This document shows, in pieces, positions 1 through 8,559 of a stretch of DNA of 64,000 nt (the first letter of the stretch is position 1; each line of letters starts with the position of its first letter). Below the pieces are notes generated by a model. It ran no database searches. It had not been told where the DNA came from and worked only from the letters and a program-made list of their open reading frames with translations. Source of the DNA: an uncultured Bacteroidales bacterium (GTDB taxonomy: Bacteria; Bacteroidota; Bacteroidia; Bacteroidales; UBA932). The DNA lies in assembly GCA_944326255.1 (NCBI GenBank), contig CALVDG010000010.1:16360-80359 (forward strand). The letters are read 5' to 3'. The position numbers and the translations under genes were made by a program.

Positions 1-831
1 TTCTCAGTCACCCTCATGGACGCGGGCTTCTCGCCATTCGAGGTGCTCGCCTACCGCTGGGGTGTGGCTATCCTCGTGCTGCTGGCCGTGGGCCTGCTCA
101 TGCGCAAGTCTTTCCGCGTTCCGAAGGGTGCCTGGCTTCCGCTGCTGACCGTCAGCTTTTTCTGTGCCCTGACCGCCATCAGCCTGCTGATAGCCTACGA
201 GAACATCGCCAGCGGAGTCGCCTCTACGATTCACTTTATGTACCCGCTCTTCGTGGCCGCCGTCATGATGACGGTCTTCCACGAACCCCGCTCCTGGGTC
301 AAGATCGGTGCCATCATCCTCTCCCTGGTCGGAGCCGGCTTTCTGGCAGGAGGCGACATCCGGCTTGAGGACGGCAATGTCACCGCCGGCATTCTCTGGG
401 CCGCACTCTCCGTCATTGCCTATGGCACTTATATCGTCGGCGTGCGCAAGACAGCCGTCCAGAACATGCCGACCCTCCCCCTGACCGTCTACGTCATGGG
501 CTTCGGTGCTATCTGCTTCACCCTCATCGGTATGCTCTCCGGCGGAGTCCGCTAGGTGCCCCTCTCCGACGGCTTCCTTTGGGCCAATATCCTCGGCGTC
601 GCCCTGCTCGGCACCGCCGTCTCCAACATCACCCTCGTAGCGGCCATCAAGCGCATCGGCCCCACCCTCAGCGCCATCCTAGGTGCCCTCGAACCCCTTA
701 CCGCCGTGGTCATAGGCGTCCTGGCCCTCTCCGAGGCCTTCACCCTCCGCACCGCCGCCGGCATCATCCTGATCATCATCGCCGTCACCGCCGTAGTCCT
801 CTCCGAGGGCCGGCACAAGGGCAGGCAGTAA
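1..831 (+). pseudogene. EamA/DMT-family transporter, 5' truncated, in-frame TAG
   Basis: The reading frame is open from the first base and codes for a hydrophobic protein with about seven to eight visible membrane segments in two blocks, typical of the ten-TM EamA drug/metabolite transporter superfamily of the inner membrane. The start lies before the window. A TAG at 553-555 stops the frame in a short loop; the same frame resumes at once and ends at 831 with the characteristic final repeat (ILGALEPLTAVVIG). Both halves fit one protein, so this reads as a nonsense mutation, or a sequencing error, in an otherwise intact gene. A GTG at 556 could restart the second half, but half a transporter is unlikely to work. 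Substrate unknown. Confidence 0.75.
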
Positions 832-848
832 CGATTGTTAAATGATTT

Positions 849-865
849 TATTTTTGCTATTTTTG
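849..865 (+). promoter_or_regulatory. two adjacent -7 boxes (TATTTTTG)
   Basis: Two matches to the Bacteroidetes -7 consensus TAnnTTTG occur back to back at 849-856 and 858-865, 31 to 40 nt before the ATG of the PDDEXK nuclease gene. No good TTTG -33 box is seen at the expected distance. Confidence 0.5.
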
Positions 866-896
866 CGTACAATAAAATAGAAAAGAGAAGAAGGAT

Positions 897-1916
897 ATGT
901 CTGGAGTAGAAAAAGTAAAATCATCACTTTTAAACGATGTTCGTGAAATCATCAGTGCTGCCAGATCGCAGGCTGTACGTAGTGTGGATTCCTGCCGGGT
1001 ACAGATGTACTGGCATATAGGCCGGCGCATTTTTGAAGAGGAGCAACATGGAAAAGACCGTGCCGATTACGGAGTATATCTCATTAAGAATCTGGCCAAA
1101 CAACTGGAGCCGGAGTATGGCAGTGGTTTTTCTGTCCGCCAATTGGAGATGTGCCGCCAATTTTATCGTCTTTATCCAATTGCGAACGCAGTGCGTTCGC
1201 AATTGAACTGGACGCAGTATCGCATGCTGATTCAGATAGAAGATTCGGACAAACGCCTGTATTATGAACTGGAATCCGTCAACAATAACTGGACGGCAAG
1301 AGAGACTGAGCGGCAAATCAATTCACAGCTTTACGAACGTCTGCTGCTGAGCAATGACAAGGAGGCCGTGCTTGCAGTAGCCCGTAAAGAACGTATCCCC
1401 CAATCGCCTTTGGAGATAATCAAGGACCCGATGTATCTGGAGTTTCTGGGATTGGAACGGGAGGCTGCGTATTACGAGAAAGATTTTGAGTCGGCCATTA
1501 TAACTCATCTGCAGCACTTCTTGCTGGAATTGGGACAGGGTTTTACTTTCGTCGCAAGACAGAAACGAATCCTGTTGGAGGACGATGAATTTTTTGCCGA
1601 CTTGGTGTTTTACAACCGCCTGCTGAGATGTTTTGTGGTAATAGAACTTAAAACGGGAAAACTGACTCATCAGGATTTGGGCCAGTTGCAGATGTATGTC
1701 AATTATTATGACCGGGTGGAGAAGACTGCGGAAGAAAATCCTACCATCGGGATTCTGCTCTGTACTGACAAAAATGATACGGTTGTCCGTATGGCGCTTC
1801 CAGAGGATAACAGGACCATCCTGGCGAGCGAATACAAGCTATACCTGCCTACACAGACACAGCTGATTGACGAAGTGAACAGTGTGCTGAAATCTTATAA
1901 TGCTGAAAATAAATAA
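897..1916 (+). CDS. PDDEXK nuclease domain protein, YhcG/DUF1016 family
   Basis: 339 aa. The N-terminal half (about 10-170) is the DUF1016-type helical domain. The C-terminal half is a PD-(D/E)XK nuclease fold: D235 in the FFADLVFYN strand, then E250 and K252 in VVIELK, followed by the family hallmark QLQMYVNYYD. Full length for the family. YhcG-like proteins often sit beside restriction-modification or toxin-like genes, but here the neighbours are a broken transporter and rdgB, so it is a stand-alone copy. The biochemical role of the family is not settled; DNA cleavage or binding is inferred from the fold. The ATG at 897 follows an AAGAAGGA stretch and two promoter-like boxes. It runs into rdgB with a 4-nt gap. 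Confidence 0.85.
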   Translation: MSGVEKVKSSLLNDVREIISAARSQAVRSVDSCRVQMYWHIGRRIFEEEQHGKDRADYGVYLIKNLAKQLEPEYGSGFSVRQLEMCRQFYRLYPIANAVRSQLNWTQYRMLIQIEDSDKRLYYELESVNNNWTARETERQINSQLYERLLLSNDKEAVLAVARKERIPQSPLEIIKDPMYLEFLGLEREAAYYEKDFESAIITHLQHFLLELGQGFTFVARQKRILLEDDEFFADLVFYNRLLRCFVVIELKTGKLTHQDLGQLQMYVNYYDRVEKTAEENPTIGILLCTDKNDTVVRMALPEDNRTILASEYKLYLPTQTQLIDEVNSVLKSYNAENK

Positions 1917-1920
1917 TACA

Positions 1921-2544
1921 ATGGAAATAGTTTTTGCAACGGGCAACAGGCACAAGGTCGAGGAGGCCGCACAGATTCTGGGTCCGGAGTTCGTGTTGAG
2001 GACTCCGGCGGAACTTGGTATTACTGAGGACATACCGGAGACTTCGGACACACTGGAGGGCAATGCGCTCCAGAAGGCGGAGTATATCTATAAAAAGACC
2101 GGTCTGCCGTGTTTTTCGGATGATACGGGGCTTTTCGTGGACGCTCTGGGCGGGGCTCCCGGGGTGCTCTCGGCCCGCTATGCCGGTCCGGGGAAGAAGG
2201 CGGAGGATAATGTCCGCAAGCTCCTCTCCGAATTGAAGGACGTGCCTGTAGAGAAGGACGGCCGCAGGATGCGCACCGCCCGTTTCCGCTGCGTGGTGGC
2301 ATACGTCAGCGGCAGCGGGGAGAAGGTCTTCGAGGGCAGGGTAGAGGGGGAGATAGCCGCCGCTCCCTCCGGAAAGGACGGCTTCGGCTATGACCCGGTC
2401 TTTCTTCCGGAGAAATACGGCTTGACGAAGACTTTCGCCGAGCTCACCCATGACCAGAAGAATGCCATTTCCCACCGAGGCGAGGCCATGAGGCAGTTCG
2501 CGGAGTGGATGCGGCAGGAGCATCTGACCGGCGGCGGGCGATGA
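1921..2544 (+). CDS. rdgB: non-canonical purine NTP pyrophosphatase RdgB/HAM1
   Basis: 207 aa. Hydrolyses ITP, dITP and XTP to monophosphates, keeping deaminated purines out of DNA and RNA. The start is set at the ATG giving MEIVFATGNRHKVEE, the normal HAM1 N-terminus; the in-frame ATG at 1900 lies inside the preceding gene and would add seven non-conserved residues. Visible family motifs are the (S/T)xNxxK-like TGNRHK, the SDDTGLFVDAL active-site stretch, GKDGFGYDPVF, and SHRGEAMRQF near the C-terminus. The stop overlaps the start of recO (ATGA, 2541-2544), so the two are probably translationally coupled. Confidence 0.95.
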   Translation: MEIVFATGNRHKVEEAAQILGPEFVLRTPAELGITEDIPETSDTLEGNALQKAEYIYKKTGLPCFSDDTGLFVDALGGAPGVLSARYAGPGKKAEDNVRKLLSELKDVPVEKDGRRMRTARFRCVVAYVSGSGEKVFEGRVEGEIAAAPSGKDGFGYDPVFLPEKYGLTKTFAELTHDQKNAISHRGEAMRQFAEWMRQEHLTGGGR

Positions 2545-3221
2545 TGATTGTCCTTCATACTCTCAAGTACGGGGATACTTCTTTGATAGTCCACGGCTAT
2601 ACTCAGGAGGAGGGCCGTGTCAGTTTTATTCTGCGCGGAGCATTCCGTCAGGCCAATGTGAAGAAGGGCTCCTCAAAGCACGGGACGGTGCTGCTGCATC
2701 CGCTGAGTATCGTCAACTATGTGGCATCGAAAAGTCCGAAGGGCAGTATGCCGTATCTGAAAGAGTTCTCCCCGAAGTACCGCCTGCATTCGATAAGGGA
2801 GGACTTCAGCAAGATATCCATAGTGATGTTCATAAGCGAGCTGCTCTACCGCACTCTGCTGCACTCCGAACGGGACGAAGAACTGTATGCCTTTCTGGAA
2901 GATGCGGTCCTGAAACTGGAGGCCGTCGAGGGCAGTCCGGCCAATTTCCACCTGTGGTTTCTGGATCGGTACGCCGCATTTCTCGGATTTCCCTTCGAGA
3001 GGGGATTTAACCTGGATTTCAATCCGTTTACCCCGGAGCAGACCGACAGGCTCCGCTCCATTCACGAAGCGTCCTTCGAGGAGGCACTGTCTCTGCCGAT
3101 GACCGGAGCGGAGCGGAAGGAACTGATCGAGGCCGTCATCCGCTGGCTCGAGTTCCATACCGGCTCCCGTATCGACCTGCGTTCGCTCTCTGTCCTGCAC
3201 CAAATATCGAAACTCCGCTGA
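2541..3221 (+). CDS. recO: DNA repair protein RecO
   Basis: 226 aa. Mediator of RecF-pathway recombination that helps load RecA on SSB-coated single strands. The N-terminus (MMIVLHTLKYGDTSLIVHGY) is the RecO OB-fold, followed by the family stretch GRVSFILRGAF and a helical C-terminal domain (about 80-226) with LLYRTLL and the conserved LGF region. The zinc-binding cysteines of some RecO proteins are absent, as is usual in Bacteroidetes. ATG at 2541 overlaps the rdgB stop; a second ATG follows at 2544. Confidence 0.92.
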   Translation: MMIVLHTLKYGDTSLIVHGYTQEEGRVSFILRGAFRQANVKKGSSKHGTVLLHPLSIVNYVASKSPKGSMPYLKEFSPKYRLHSIREDFSKISIVMFISELLYRTLLHSERDEELYAFLEDAVLKLEAVEGSPANFHLWFLDRYAAFLGFPFERGFNLDFNPFTPEQTDRLRSIHEASFEEALSLPMTGAERKELIEAVIRWLEFHTGSRIDLRSLSVLHQISKLR

Positions 3222-3270
3222 ATTCTTCTCCTTTTTCAGTAATTATCACTATCTTCGCTTGACAAATTCA

Positions 3271-4830
3271 ATGAGTATGTCGGTGATCAATAGGGTGGTG
3301 ATGGCGGCGTTGAGTCCGCTGCTGCGGAGTTTCGACCTGGGGTGCGGGCATCCCGGGGCGGTGCAGGAAGGTGTGTTCCGGTCTCTGCTCAAGGCCGGTA
3401 GGGACACTGCTTTCGGCAATGAGCATGGATTCGGGGAGATAAGGGATTACAGGGATTTTGTGCGCAGGGTGCCGGTGAGGGAGTACAATCAGTTCGCACC
3501 GTACATCGAGCGTCTGCGCCGTGGCGAGGACTACGTGCTGTGGAACGAGAAGGTCAGCTGGTTCGCCAAGTCCAGCGGTACGAGTTCGGACAAGAGCAAG
3601 TATATTCCGGTGACTCCGGCCAATCTGTCAGGCTGTCACTACCGTGGCTTCAAGACCATGCTGGCCACGTATATCCGCCGTTATCCCGACTCGCGTCTGT
3701 TCAACGGCAAGGCACTTACCCTAGGAGGCAGCGTCAAGGTGGACGAGCTTTCAGGAAAGGGAGCCAGGAACGGAGACCTTTCGGCCATACTGCTGAGCAA
3801 CAGCCCGTCCGTGGCCGAGATCGTGCGCACCCCGTCGCGGGACATAGCCATGCTGCCGGATTTCAGGCAGAAGATAGAGAGCATCTGCCGGGTGTGCTCG
3901 AAACAGAATGTGACCAATTTTTCGGGCGTTCCGTCCTGGAACCTCATCATGATAGAAAAATTGCTGGAATACAATAACGCAAAGTATCTGACCGATATAT
4001 GGCCCAATCTGGAGCTTTTCATGCACGGAGGCATAAGTTTCGAGCCATACCGGGAACGGTACCGCCGGCTTATTCCTTCGGACAGGATGCACTATCTGGA
4101 GAATTACAATGCCTCGGAGGGCTACTTCGCCCTGCAGGACGACCCGTCACAGAAGGGCATGGCCCTGACACTGGACAACGGGGTATTCTTCGAGTTCATC
4201 CCGATGCGTTCTCTGGACAAAGTCCTGGCAGGAGAGTCGGATGAGGTGTATACGGTGGACGAGGTGCGTACCGGTGTGACATACGCGATGGTGATAACCA
4301 CCAACAGCGGACTGTGGCGGTATCTGATAGGGGACTGTGTGGAATTCACCTCGCTCTGTCCGCACAGAATAATTATAACCGGTCGTACACAGCTTTATAT
4401 CAATGCGTTCGGAGAGGAACTGATGATACATAATGCTGAGGAGGCCCTTTCGGAGGCCTGCCGGGAGTGCGGGGTGGAGGTGACGGACTATACCGTGGCC
4501 CCGGTCTTTATGGATGAGAGCCATGCCAAGGGGGCGCATCAGTGGGTGGTGGAGTTCTCGCCGGCCAGTCAGGAACGGATGAGCAGCCCACAGGCCCAGG
4601 AGCATTTCAGAAATGCTCTGGATGCGGCCCTGTGCCGGCGCAATTCGGACTACGAGGCCAAGCGCAGCGGAGATGTGACGATGACGGAACTGGAGCTGAC
4701 CCCCGTGCCTCCCGGAACATTCTACCGTTGGATGGAGAGCCGGGGCAAGACCGGAGGCCAGAACAAGGTGCCGCGTCTGAGCAATGACAGGAGGTTTGTG
4801 GAACAGATATTGAATACCGTAGACCGGTAA
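3271..4830 (+). CDS. GH3 auxin-responsive promoter family protein (acyl-adenylase-like)
   Basis: 519 aa from the ATG at 3271; an upstream TTG at 3259 is possible but less likely. The protein follows the plant GH3 / ANL-superfamily pattern: phosphate-binding motif SSGTSSDKSKYIP, the LENYNASEGYFALQDD adenine-binding region, LWRYLIGDCVEF, and ITGRTQLYINAFGEELM before the C-terminal subdomain. Plant GH3 enzymes adenylate carboxylic acids and conjugate them to amino acids. Bacteroidetes homologues are common but their substrate is unknown. A near-match -7 box (TATCTTCG) lies at 3250-3257, which would give a very short leader. It is followed by the CobW gene after 18 nt, so the two may be co-transcribed. 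Confidence 0.85.
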   Translation: MSMSVINRVVMAALSPLLRSFDLGCGHPGAVQEGVFRSLLKAGRDTAFGNEHGFGEIRDYRDFVRRVPVREYNQFAPYIERLRRGEDYVLWNEKVSWFAKSSGTSSDKSKYIPVTPANLSGCHYRGFKTMLATYIRRYPDSRLFNGKALTLGGSVKVDELSGKGARNGDLSAILLSNSPSVAEIVRTPSRDIAMLPDFRQKIESICRVCSKQNVTNFSGVPSWNLIMIEKLLEYNNAKYLTDIWPNLELFMHGGISFEPYRERYRRLIPSDRMHYLENYNASEGYFALQDDPSQKGMALTLDNGVFFEFIPMRSLDKVLAGESDEVYTVDEVRTGVTYAMVITTNSGLWRYLIGDCVEFTSLCPHRIIITGRTQLYINAFGEELMIHNAEEALSEACRECGVEVTDYTVAPVFMDESHAKGAHQWVVEFSPASQERMSSPQAQEHFRNALDAALCRRNSDYEAKRSGDVTMTELELTPVPPGTFYRWMESRGKTGGQNKVPRLSNDRRFVEQILNTVDR

Positions 4831-4848
4831 GATAAATTACAGAAGGAA

Positions 4849-6057
4849 ATGAATGCAATGGATACGCCGGTGCTGCTCCTGACGGGATATCTGGGCAGCG
4901 GAAAGACCACGTTGGTGAACAGGATTCTCTCCAACGGGAAGGGAATAAGATTTGCGGTGATAGTCAATGACCTGGGAGAGGTCAACATAGATGCGGCCCT
5001 GATTCAGAAGGGCGGTGTGGTGGGCACGCAGGACGACAGCCTGGTGGCCCTGCAGAACGGATGTATATGCTGTACGCTCAAGACGGACCTGATGGAACAG
5101 CTCTTCGAACTGGTCAGGTCCCGGAAGTTCGACTATATAGTCATAGAGGCCAGCGGTATCTGCGAGCCGGAGCCTATAGCCAGGACGATATGCTCGATGC
5201 CGAGGGTGGATCCGAGACTCAAGGAGTACGGCTATCCCCGTCTGGACTGTATAGTGACGGTGGTGGATGCTCTGCGTATGCGGGATGAGTTTGCCTGCGG
5301 CGACAGTCTGACCGAAAAGGATCTCGGAGAGGAAGATATCGAGAATCTGCTGGTTCAGCAGATGGAATTCTGCAACATCGTCCTTATCAATAAAGTATCA
5401 GAGGTCACTCCGGAGGAACTGGAACGTCTCCGCAGAATTGTCAGGGCGATACAGCCTTCGGCCAGGATTATGGAATGTGACTGGGCCGGGATAGATCTGG
5501 ACTCAATTCTCAATACCCGGATGTTCAGCTACAATCAGGTGGCCGCATCGGCCGGTTGGATTCAGGGCATCGAGTCCACTCCGACTGAGGAAGAGGAGGC
5601 CGAGGCCCGTGGACATGAGGGTCATCATCACCATCATCATGACCACGATCATGATCACGAGGAAGGTGAGGCCGAGGAATACGGTGTGAGCACCTTTGTC
5701 TATTACCGTCGTCCGGCCTTTGATATCAACAGATTTGACAGTTTCGTCACCCGGCACTGGCCGGAAGGGGTGATAAGGGCCAAGGGTATCTGTTACTTTA
5801 CTCAGGACCCGGATATGTCCTATATGTTCGAGCAGGCAGGCCGTCAGAAACAGCTCAAGGAGGCCGGTCAGTGGTACGCCACGGCCCCTGAGGACGAGCT
5901 GGAGCAGCTCAAGGCCAGCGACCCCGGCTTCTCCCGTGACTGGGATGAATATTATGGCGACCGGATGCAGAAGATAGTCTTCATCGGCCGCCATATGGAC
6001 GTAGAGCAGATAAAAAAGGATCTCGACTTCTGTATCGCTCTGGATGCGGATTTCTGA
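4849..6057 (+). CDS. CobW/COG0523-family GTP-binding metallochaperone
   Basis: 402 aa. G3E-family P-loop GTPase. Walker A is GYLGSGKTT (13-21), the family metal-binding CxCC motif is GCICC (71-75), and the specificity motif region is INKVSE. A histidine/aspartate-rich run near 255-275 looks like a zinc store or sensor. The C-terminal CobW_C domain (about 285-402) begins at STFVYYRRPAFDINRFD. COG0523 proteins deliver Zn, Co or Fe to client enzymes or help during zinc shortage; with no cobalamin, nitrile-hydratase or zinc-uptake gene nearby, a zinc role is the default inference. Start may be 4849 or the in-frame ATG at 4858. Its stop directly abuts the stop of the convergent fimbrillin gene. 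Confidence 0.88.
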   Translation: MNAMDTPVLLLTGYLGSGKTTLVNRILSNGKGIRFAVIVNDLGEVNIDAALIQKGGVVGTQDDSLVALQNGCICCTLKTDLMEQLFELVRSRKFDYIVIEASGICEPEPIARTICSMPRVDPRLKEYGYPRLDCIVTVVDALRMRDEFACGDSLTEKDLGEEDIENLLVQQMEFCNIVLINKVSEVTPEELERLRRIVRAIQPSARIMECDWAGIDLDSILNTRMFSYNQVAASAGWIQGIESTPTEEEEAEARGHEGHHHHHHDHDHDHEEGEAEEYGVSTFVYYRRPAFDINRFDSFVTRHWPEGVIRAKGICYFTQDPDMSYMFEQAGRQKQLKEAGQWYATAPEDELEQLKASDPGFSRDWDEYYGDRMQKIVFIGRHMDVEQIKKDLDFCIALDADF

Positions 6058-6948
6058 TTATCTCGGAGACACACTCATTCGTGCGGTCGCGGAGACAGAA
6101 GCGGGAACAAGGGTGATTTCCATCTGATACCTGTAGCCGCTTACGAGGGTAATGTCCTCAGGTGTGATGTAGCTGTAACTGTCAACACCTGACACCATAT
6201 TGCCGGTGGAGATTTTCAACAGCTCAGTTCCTGCAGGGATGGTCTGCGGTACAAGAACGGCTGACATAGGCGGCAACTCGCCGTTTACAATAGCCGGACT
6301 GTTGCCGTGCGGGGTGATATCCGATGACTGACCCCAGGGGTACTCTGATATTTCGCCTGTTACGATGTCGGCATAGCACTGGGTAGGCATGGATGGAATT
6401 GTGACTTTGGCGTATTCCAGATCTTCCAGTGTCAGTCCCTCTCCTGGTATCAACTTGATGTCTACAAGGCTCATGGCATGTTTGAAAACGAGATGAACCG
6501 GTCTTTCAGTGTCAGTTACATTAATCGCACTGGCTGTCATCAGGTCGCTGTATTCAAAGTCAAGCGCATTGCTCTGGTCTGCATATATGGTATGGAAGAT
6601 TACCTGGGGATCATTGTACTCAGTACCCCAAGAATACCAGGGGTAGTAAGCCAGAATATCAATACTTCCGGATTCGGGCCAGTAGACACGCTGTATGTCA
6701 AAGGAGCCGTCGGACTGTTTGGTGCCTATAATGTTCTCGGCCAGAGTCTCGTTCTGGGAGAAGATATAGAGACCGATGTTGTCGCCTTCCTCAAAATCCA
6801 CAACGGAGGCTTTGGCGTAATTGTCTATGGATGCTGTTACAGTTATCAACCCGGGAGTTTCCTGTGGAATCTCCCTGCTGCAGGAGACTGCCGTAAGTGC
6901 AATCACCGGCATAAACAGGCTAAATGTGTGTATGAGTTTCATTTTCAA
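6058..6948 (-). CDS. fimbrillin family lipoprotein (Mfa-like), short form
   Basis: 296 aa. Type II signal peptide with lipobox ending at Cys23 (LTAVSC), so an outer-membrane lipoprotein. The rest matches the Mfa_like_1/FimA-type fold: an N-terminal EEGDNIGLYIF segment, YYPW, the FKHAMSLVDIKL strand and VLVPQTIPAG before the last sheet. Unlike its four upstream neighbours it lacks a C-terminal FISUMP domain and ends directly after the fimbrillin module. Last gene of a five-gene minus-strand operon, 9 nt after the previous stop. Probably a minor or anchor subunit, or adhesin, of a type V-like pilus; the function is inferred. Confidence 0.8.
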   Translation of the reverse strand: MKMKLIHTFSLFMPVIALTAVSCSREIPQETPGLITVTASIDNYAKASVVDFEEGDNIGLYIFSQNETLAENIIGTKQSDGSFDIQRVYWPESGSIDILAYYPWYSWGTEYNDPQVIFHTIYADQSNALDFEYSDLMTASAINVTDTERPVHLVFKHAMSLVDIKLIPGEGLTLEDLEYAKVTIPSMPTQCYADIVTGEISEYPWGQSSDITPHGNSPAIVNGELPPMSAVLVPQTIPAGTELLKISTGNMVSGVDSYSYITPEDITLVSGYRYQMEITLVPASVSATARMSVSPR

Positions 6949-6957
6949 AGTTTTAAT

Positions 6958-8547
6958 TTAATTGTCCTTAATGCATCGTATTGCGTGTCCGAACTCTTTC
7001 CAATGGGCTATGTTCTTTACGTCAGTATACTTGGAGTAAAGATAGTAAACAGTACCTGAGTAAGAGTATGTAGGGTCCTGATCCTGACTCCACCATTCAC
7101 AATATTGGTCAATACGCTCAAACCCTTCACCGTTGCCGCCGTTGCGGTTGCCGCATGGAATGGCGGTGAATCCGTAGTCATCTGTGCCCTGATAGGACGG
7201 ATATGTGAATCCGTCAATGTCATACCATCCGGAAGTGGCTTTGAGTTTGGTTCCTCCGTTCTCACCGAGGAACTGTACAAGGATGTTCCATTCCTCACGG
7301 GTGGGAACATGCCAGCCTTCCGGACAAATATTGCCATGGGCAGCTGCGAACCAGTTGTACAGTATGCCGTACTTTTCTTCTTTGGCCGGATCATTGTTGT
7401 AATAGCACCATGCGGGCTCCTCTGATGACTCACATGCATCCCAGTCTGCCTGGTCTGTGAAGTTGGATATTGCGGTGCCGTCATTGAAGCGGGTAGTCCT
7501 GAGGTTGGAGCCCAGCCATTTCTGTGTACCTATGGTGACTATGTTGTACTCGTTGCCGTCATAGTCTGTCACATAGGAGATATCATCGTCGGGGTCCTCT
7601 ATCTCTATGACGTCACCGGTAAGAGTCCCGCCGTCAGTCCAGTCGTTAATCTCAGGCATGACAGATACCTCATCACCGTTAATGGCTCTGTTGAGAGTGA
7701 CTGTGAAGGTATATGTCTTACCGGCCTCAAAGACTATGTCCTCGGGTATCGTGCCACGGAATTTTTTGTCTCCTAAAGATATAAAGAACATGTTGGTTCC
7801 CGCTTCCATTTTTTGGGGAGGGATGATGGCTTCAACTCCCGAGATAGTCCATGTCCAGTAATCATAGGAAAATGTGCCGTGGGGAATGATGTCCACAGGG
7901 GTTGATACAGACTCCATCTCCATGGTGAGAAGATTGAGGGCGCAGGAGTTCTTGATGTTCTTCAACAGGACTTCGGCTTTTTCCACACTCTCGTCAGTGT
8001 ATCCTTCGCCTGCAGTCAGTTCAAATTCTATTTTGCTCATCAGTCTTTTAAACTGAAAGTGTATCGGGGCAGGTGATTTCTTTACGTCAAGTACTTTTGC
8101 GACCATTTTATCGGAGGCCAGAAATGCAGCATCGCTGCTCTGGTCTTCGTAGGCCGGCATCCATTGGTATGTGCTGCCCTGCTCTACAGGAGTGTCGTTG
8201 TAGGGGTAGTACATATAGAAATCGGTGTTTTCCTCATACTTCGGGAAGTATAAAGGTGCATCGGTCTTGGGAACGCCGCCGGATATTGTAAGTGGGGTAT
8301 TGTCGAACTGGCGCACACCCATCATGGCTTCTTCCTCGTCATCAAGGTGACGGAATGCGTACATGCCGATCATGTCACCTTCGTCAAAAGATGTTCCGGA
8401 AGCGCGGGTCTGCGTTTCAATGGAGGCGGTGATGTTGACGGGTATCAGTGATCCTGCAGTCTGGTTCTCCATCTCGCTTTTGCTGCAGGATACTGCCGCA
8501 ATGGCACATACGGTGGTGATTGCTATTATAGGTCTATTGTAAGTCAT
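6958..8547 (-). CDS. fimbrillin-like lipoprotein with C-terminal FISUMP domain (copy 4)
   Basis: 529 aa. Lipoprotein signal with Cys21 (IAAVSC). Residues about 25-310 form the Mfa-like fimbrillin region (SFDEGDMIGMYAF, FQFKRLMSKIEFEL, PPQKMEAG). Residues about 330-529 are a Fibrobacter succinogenes major paralogous (FISUMP) domain with its hallmarks DYDGNEYNIVTIG, NLRTTRFNDGT, YGILYNWFAA, CPEGWHVPTREEW and a final HAIRCIKDN. Member of a tandem paralogous array. The combination suggests a surface adhesin or pilus-tip protein; no ligand can be inferred. Confidence 0.85.
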   Translation of the reverse strand: MTYNRPIIAITTVCAIAAVSCSKSEMENQTAGSLIPVNITASIETQTRASGTSFDEGDMIGMYAFRHLDDEEEAMMGVRQFDNTPLTISGGVPKTDAPLYFPKYEENTDFYMYYPYNDTPVEQGSTYQWMPAYEDQSSDAAFLASDKMVAKVLDVKKSPAPIHFQFKRLMSKIEFELTAGEGYTDESVEKAEVLLKNIKNSCALNLLTMEMESVSTPVDIIPHGTFSYDYWTWTISGVEAIIPPQKMEAGTNMFFISLGDKKFRGTIPEDIVFEAGKTYTFTVTLNRAINGDEVSVMPEINDWTDGGTLTGDVIEIEDPDDDISYVTDYDGNEYNIVTIGTQKWLGSNLRTTRFNDGTAISNFTDQADWDACESSEEPAWCYYNNDPAKEEKYGILYNWFAAAHGNICPEGWHVPTREEWNILVQFLGENGGTKLKATSGWYDIDGFTYPSYQGTDDYGFTAIPCGNRNGGNGEGFERIDQYCEWWSQDQDPTYSYSGTVYYLYSKYTDVKNIAHWKEFGHAIRCIKDN

Positions 8548-8559
8548 AACTTCAAAATT

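Noticed and set aside
553..555. Amber codon read as a recoded amino acid (pyrrolysine or stop-codon reassignment)
   Set aside because: Every other gene uses TAG, TAA and TGA as normal stops (for example fusA TAA, the S41 gene TAG) and no pyl genes are seen.
5610..5670. CAT/CAC-rich stretch in the CobW gene as a DNA repeat
   Set aside because: Explained by the histidine-rich metal-binding loop common in the family; not a regular repeat.
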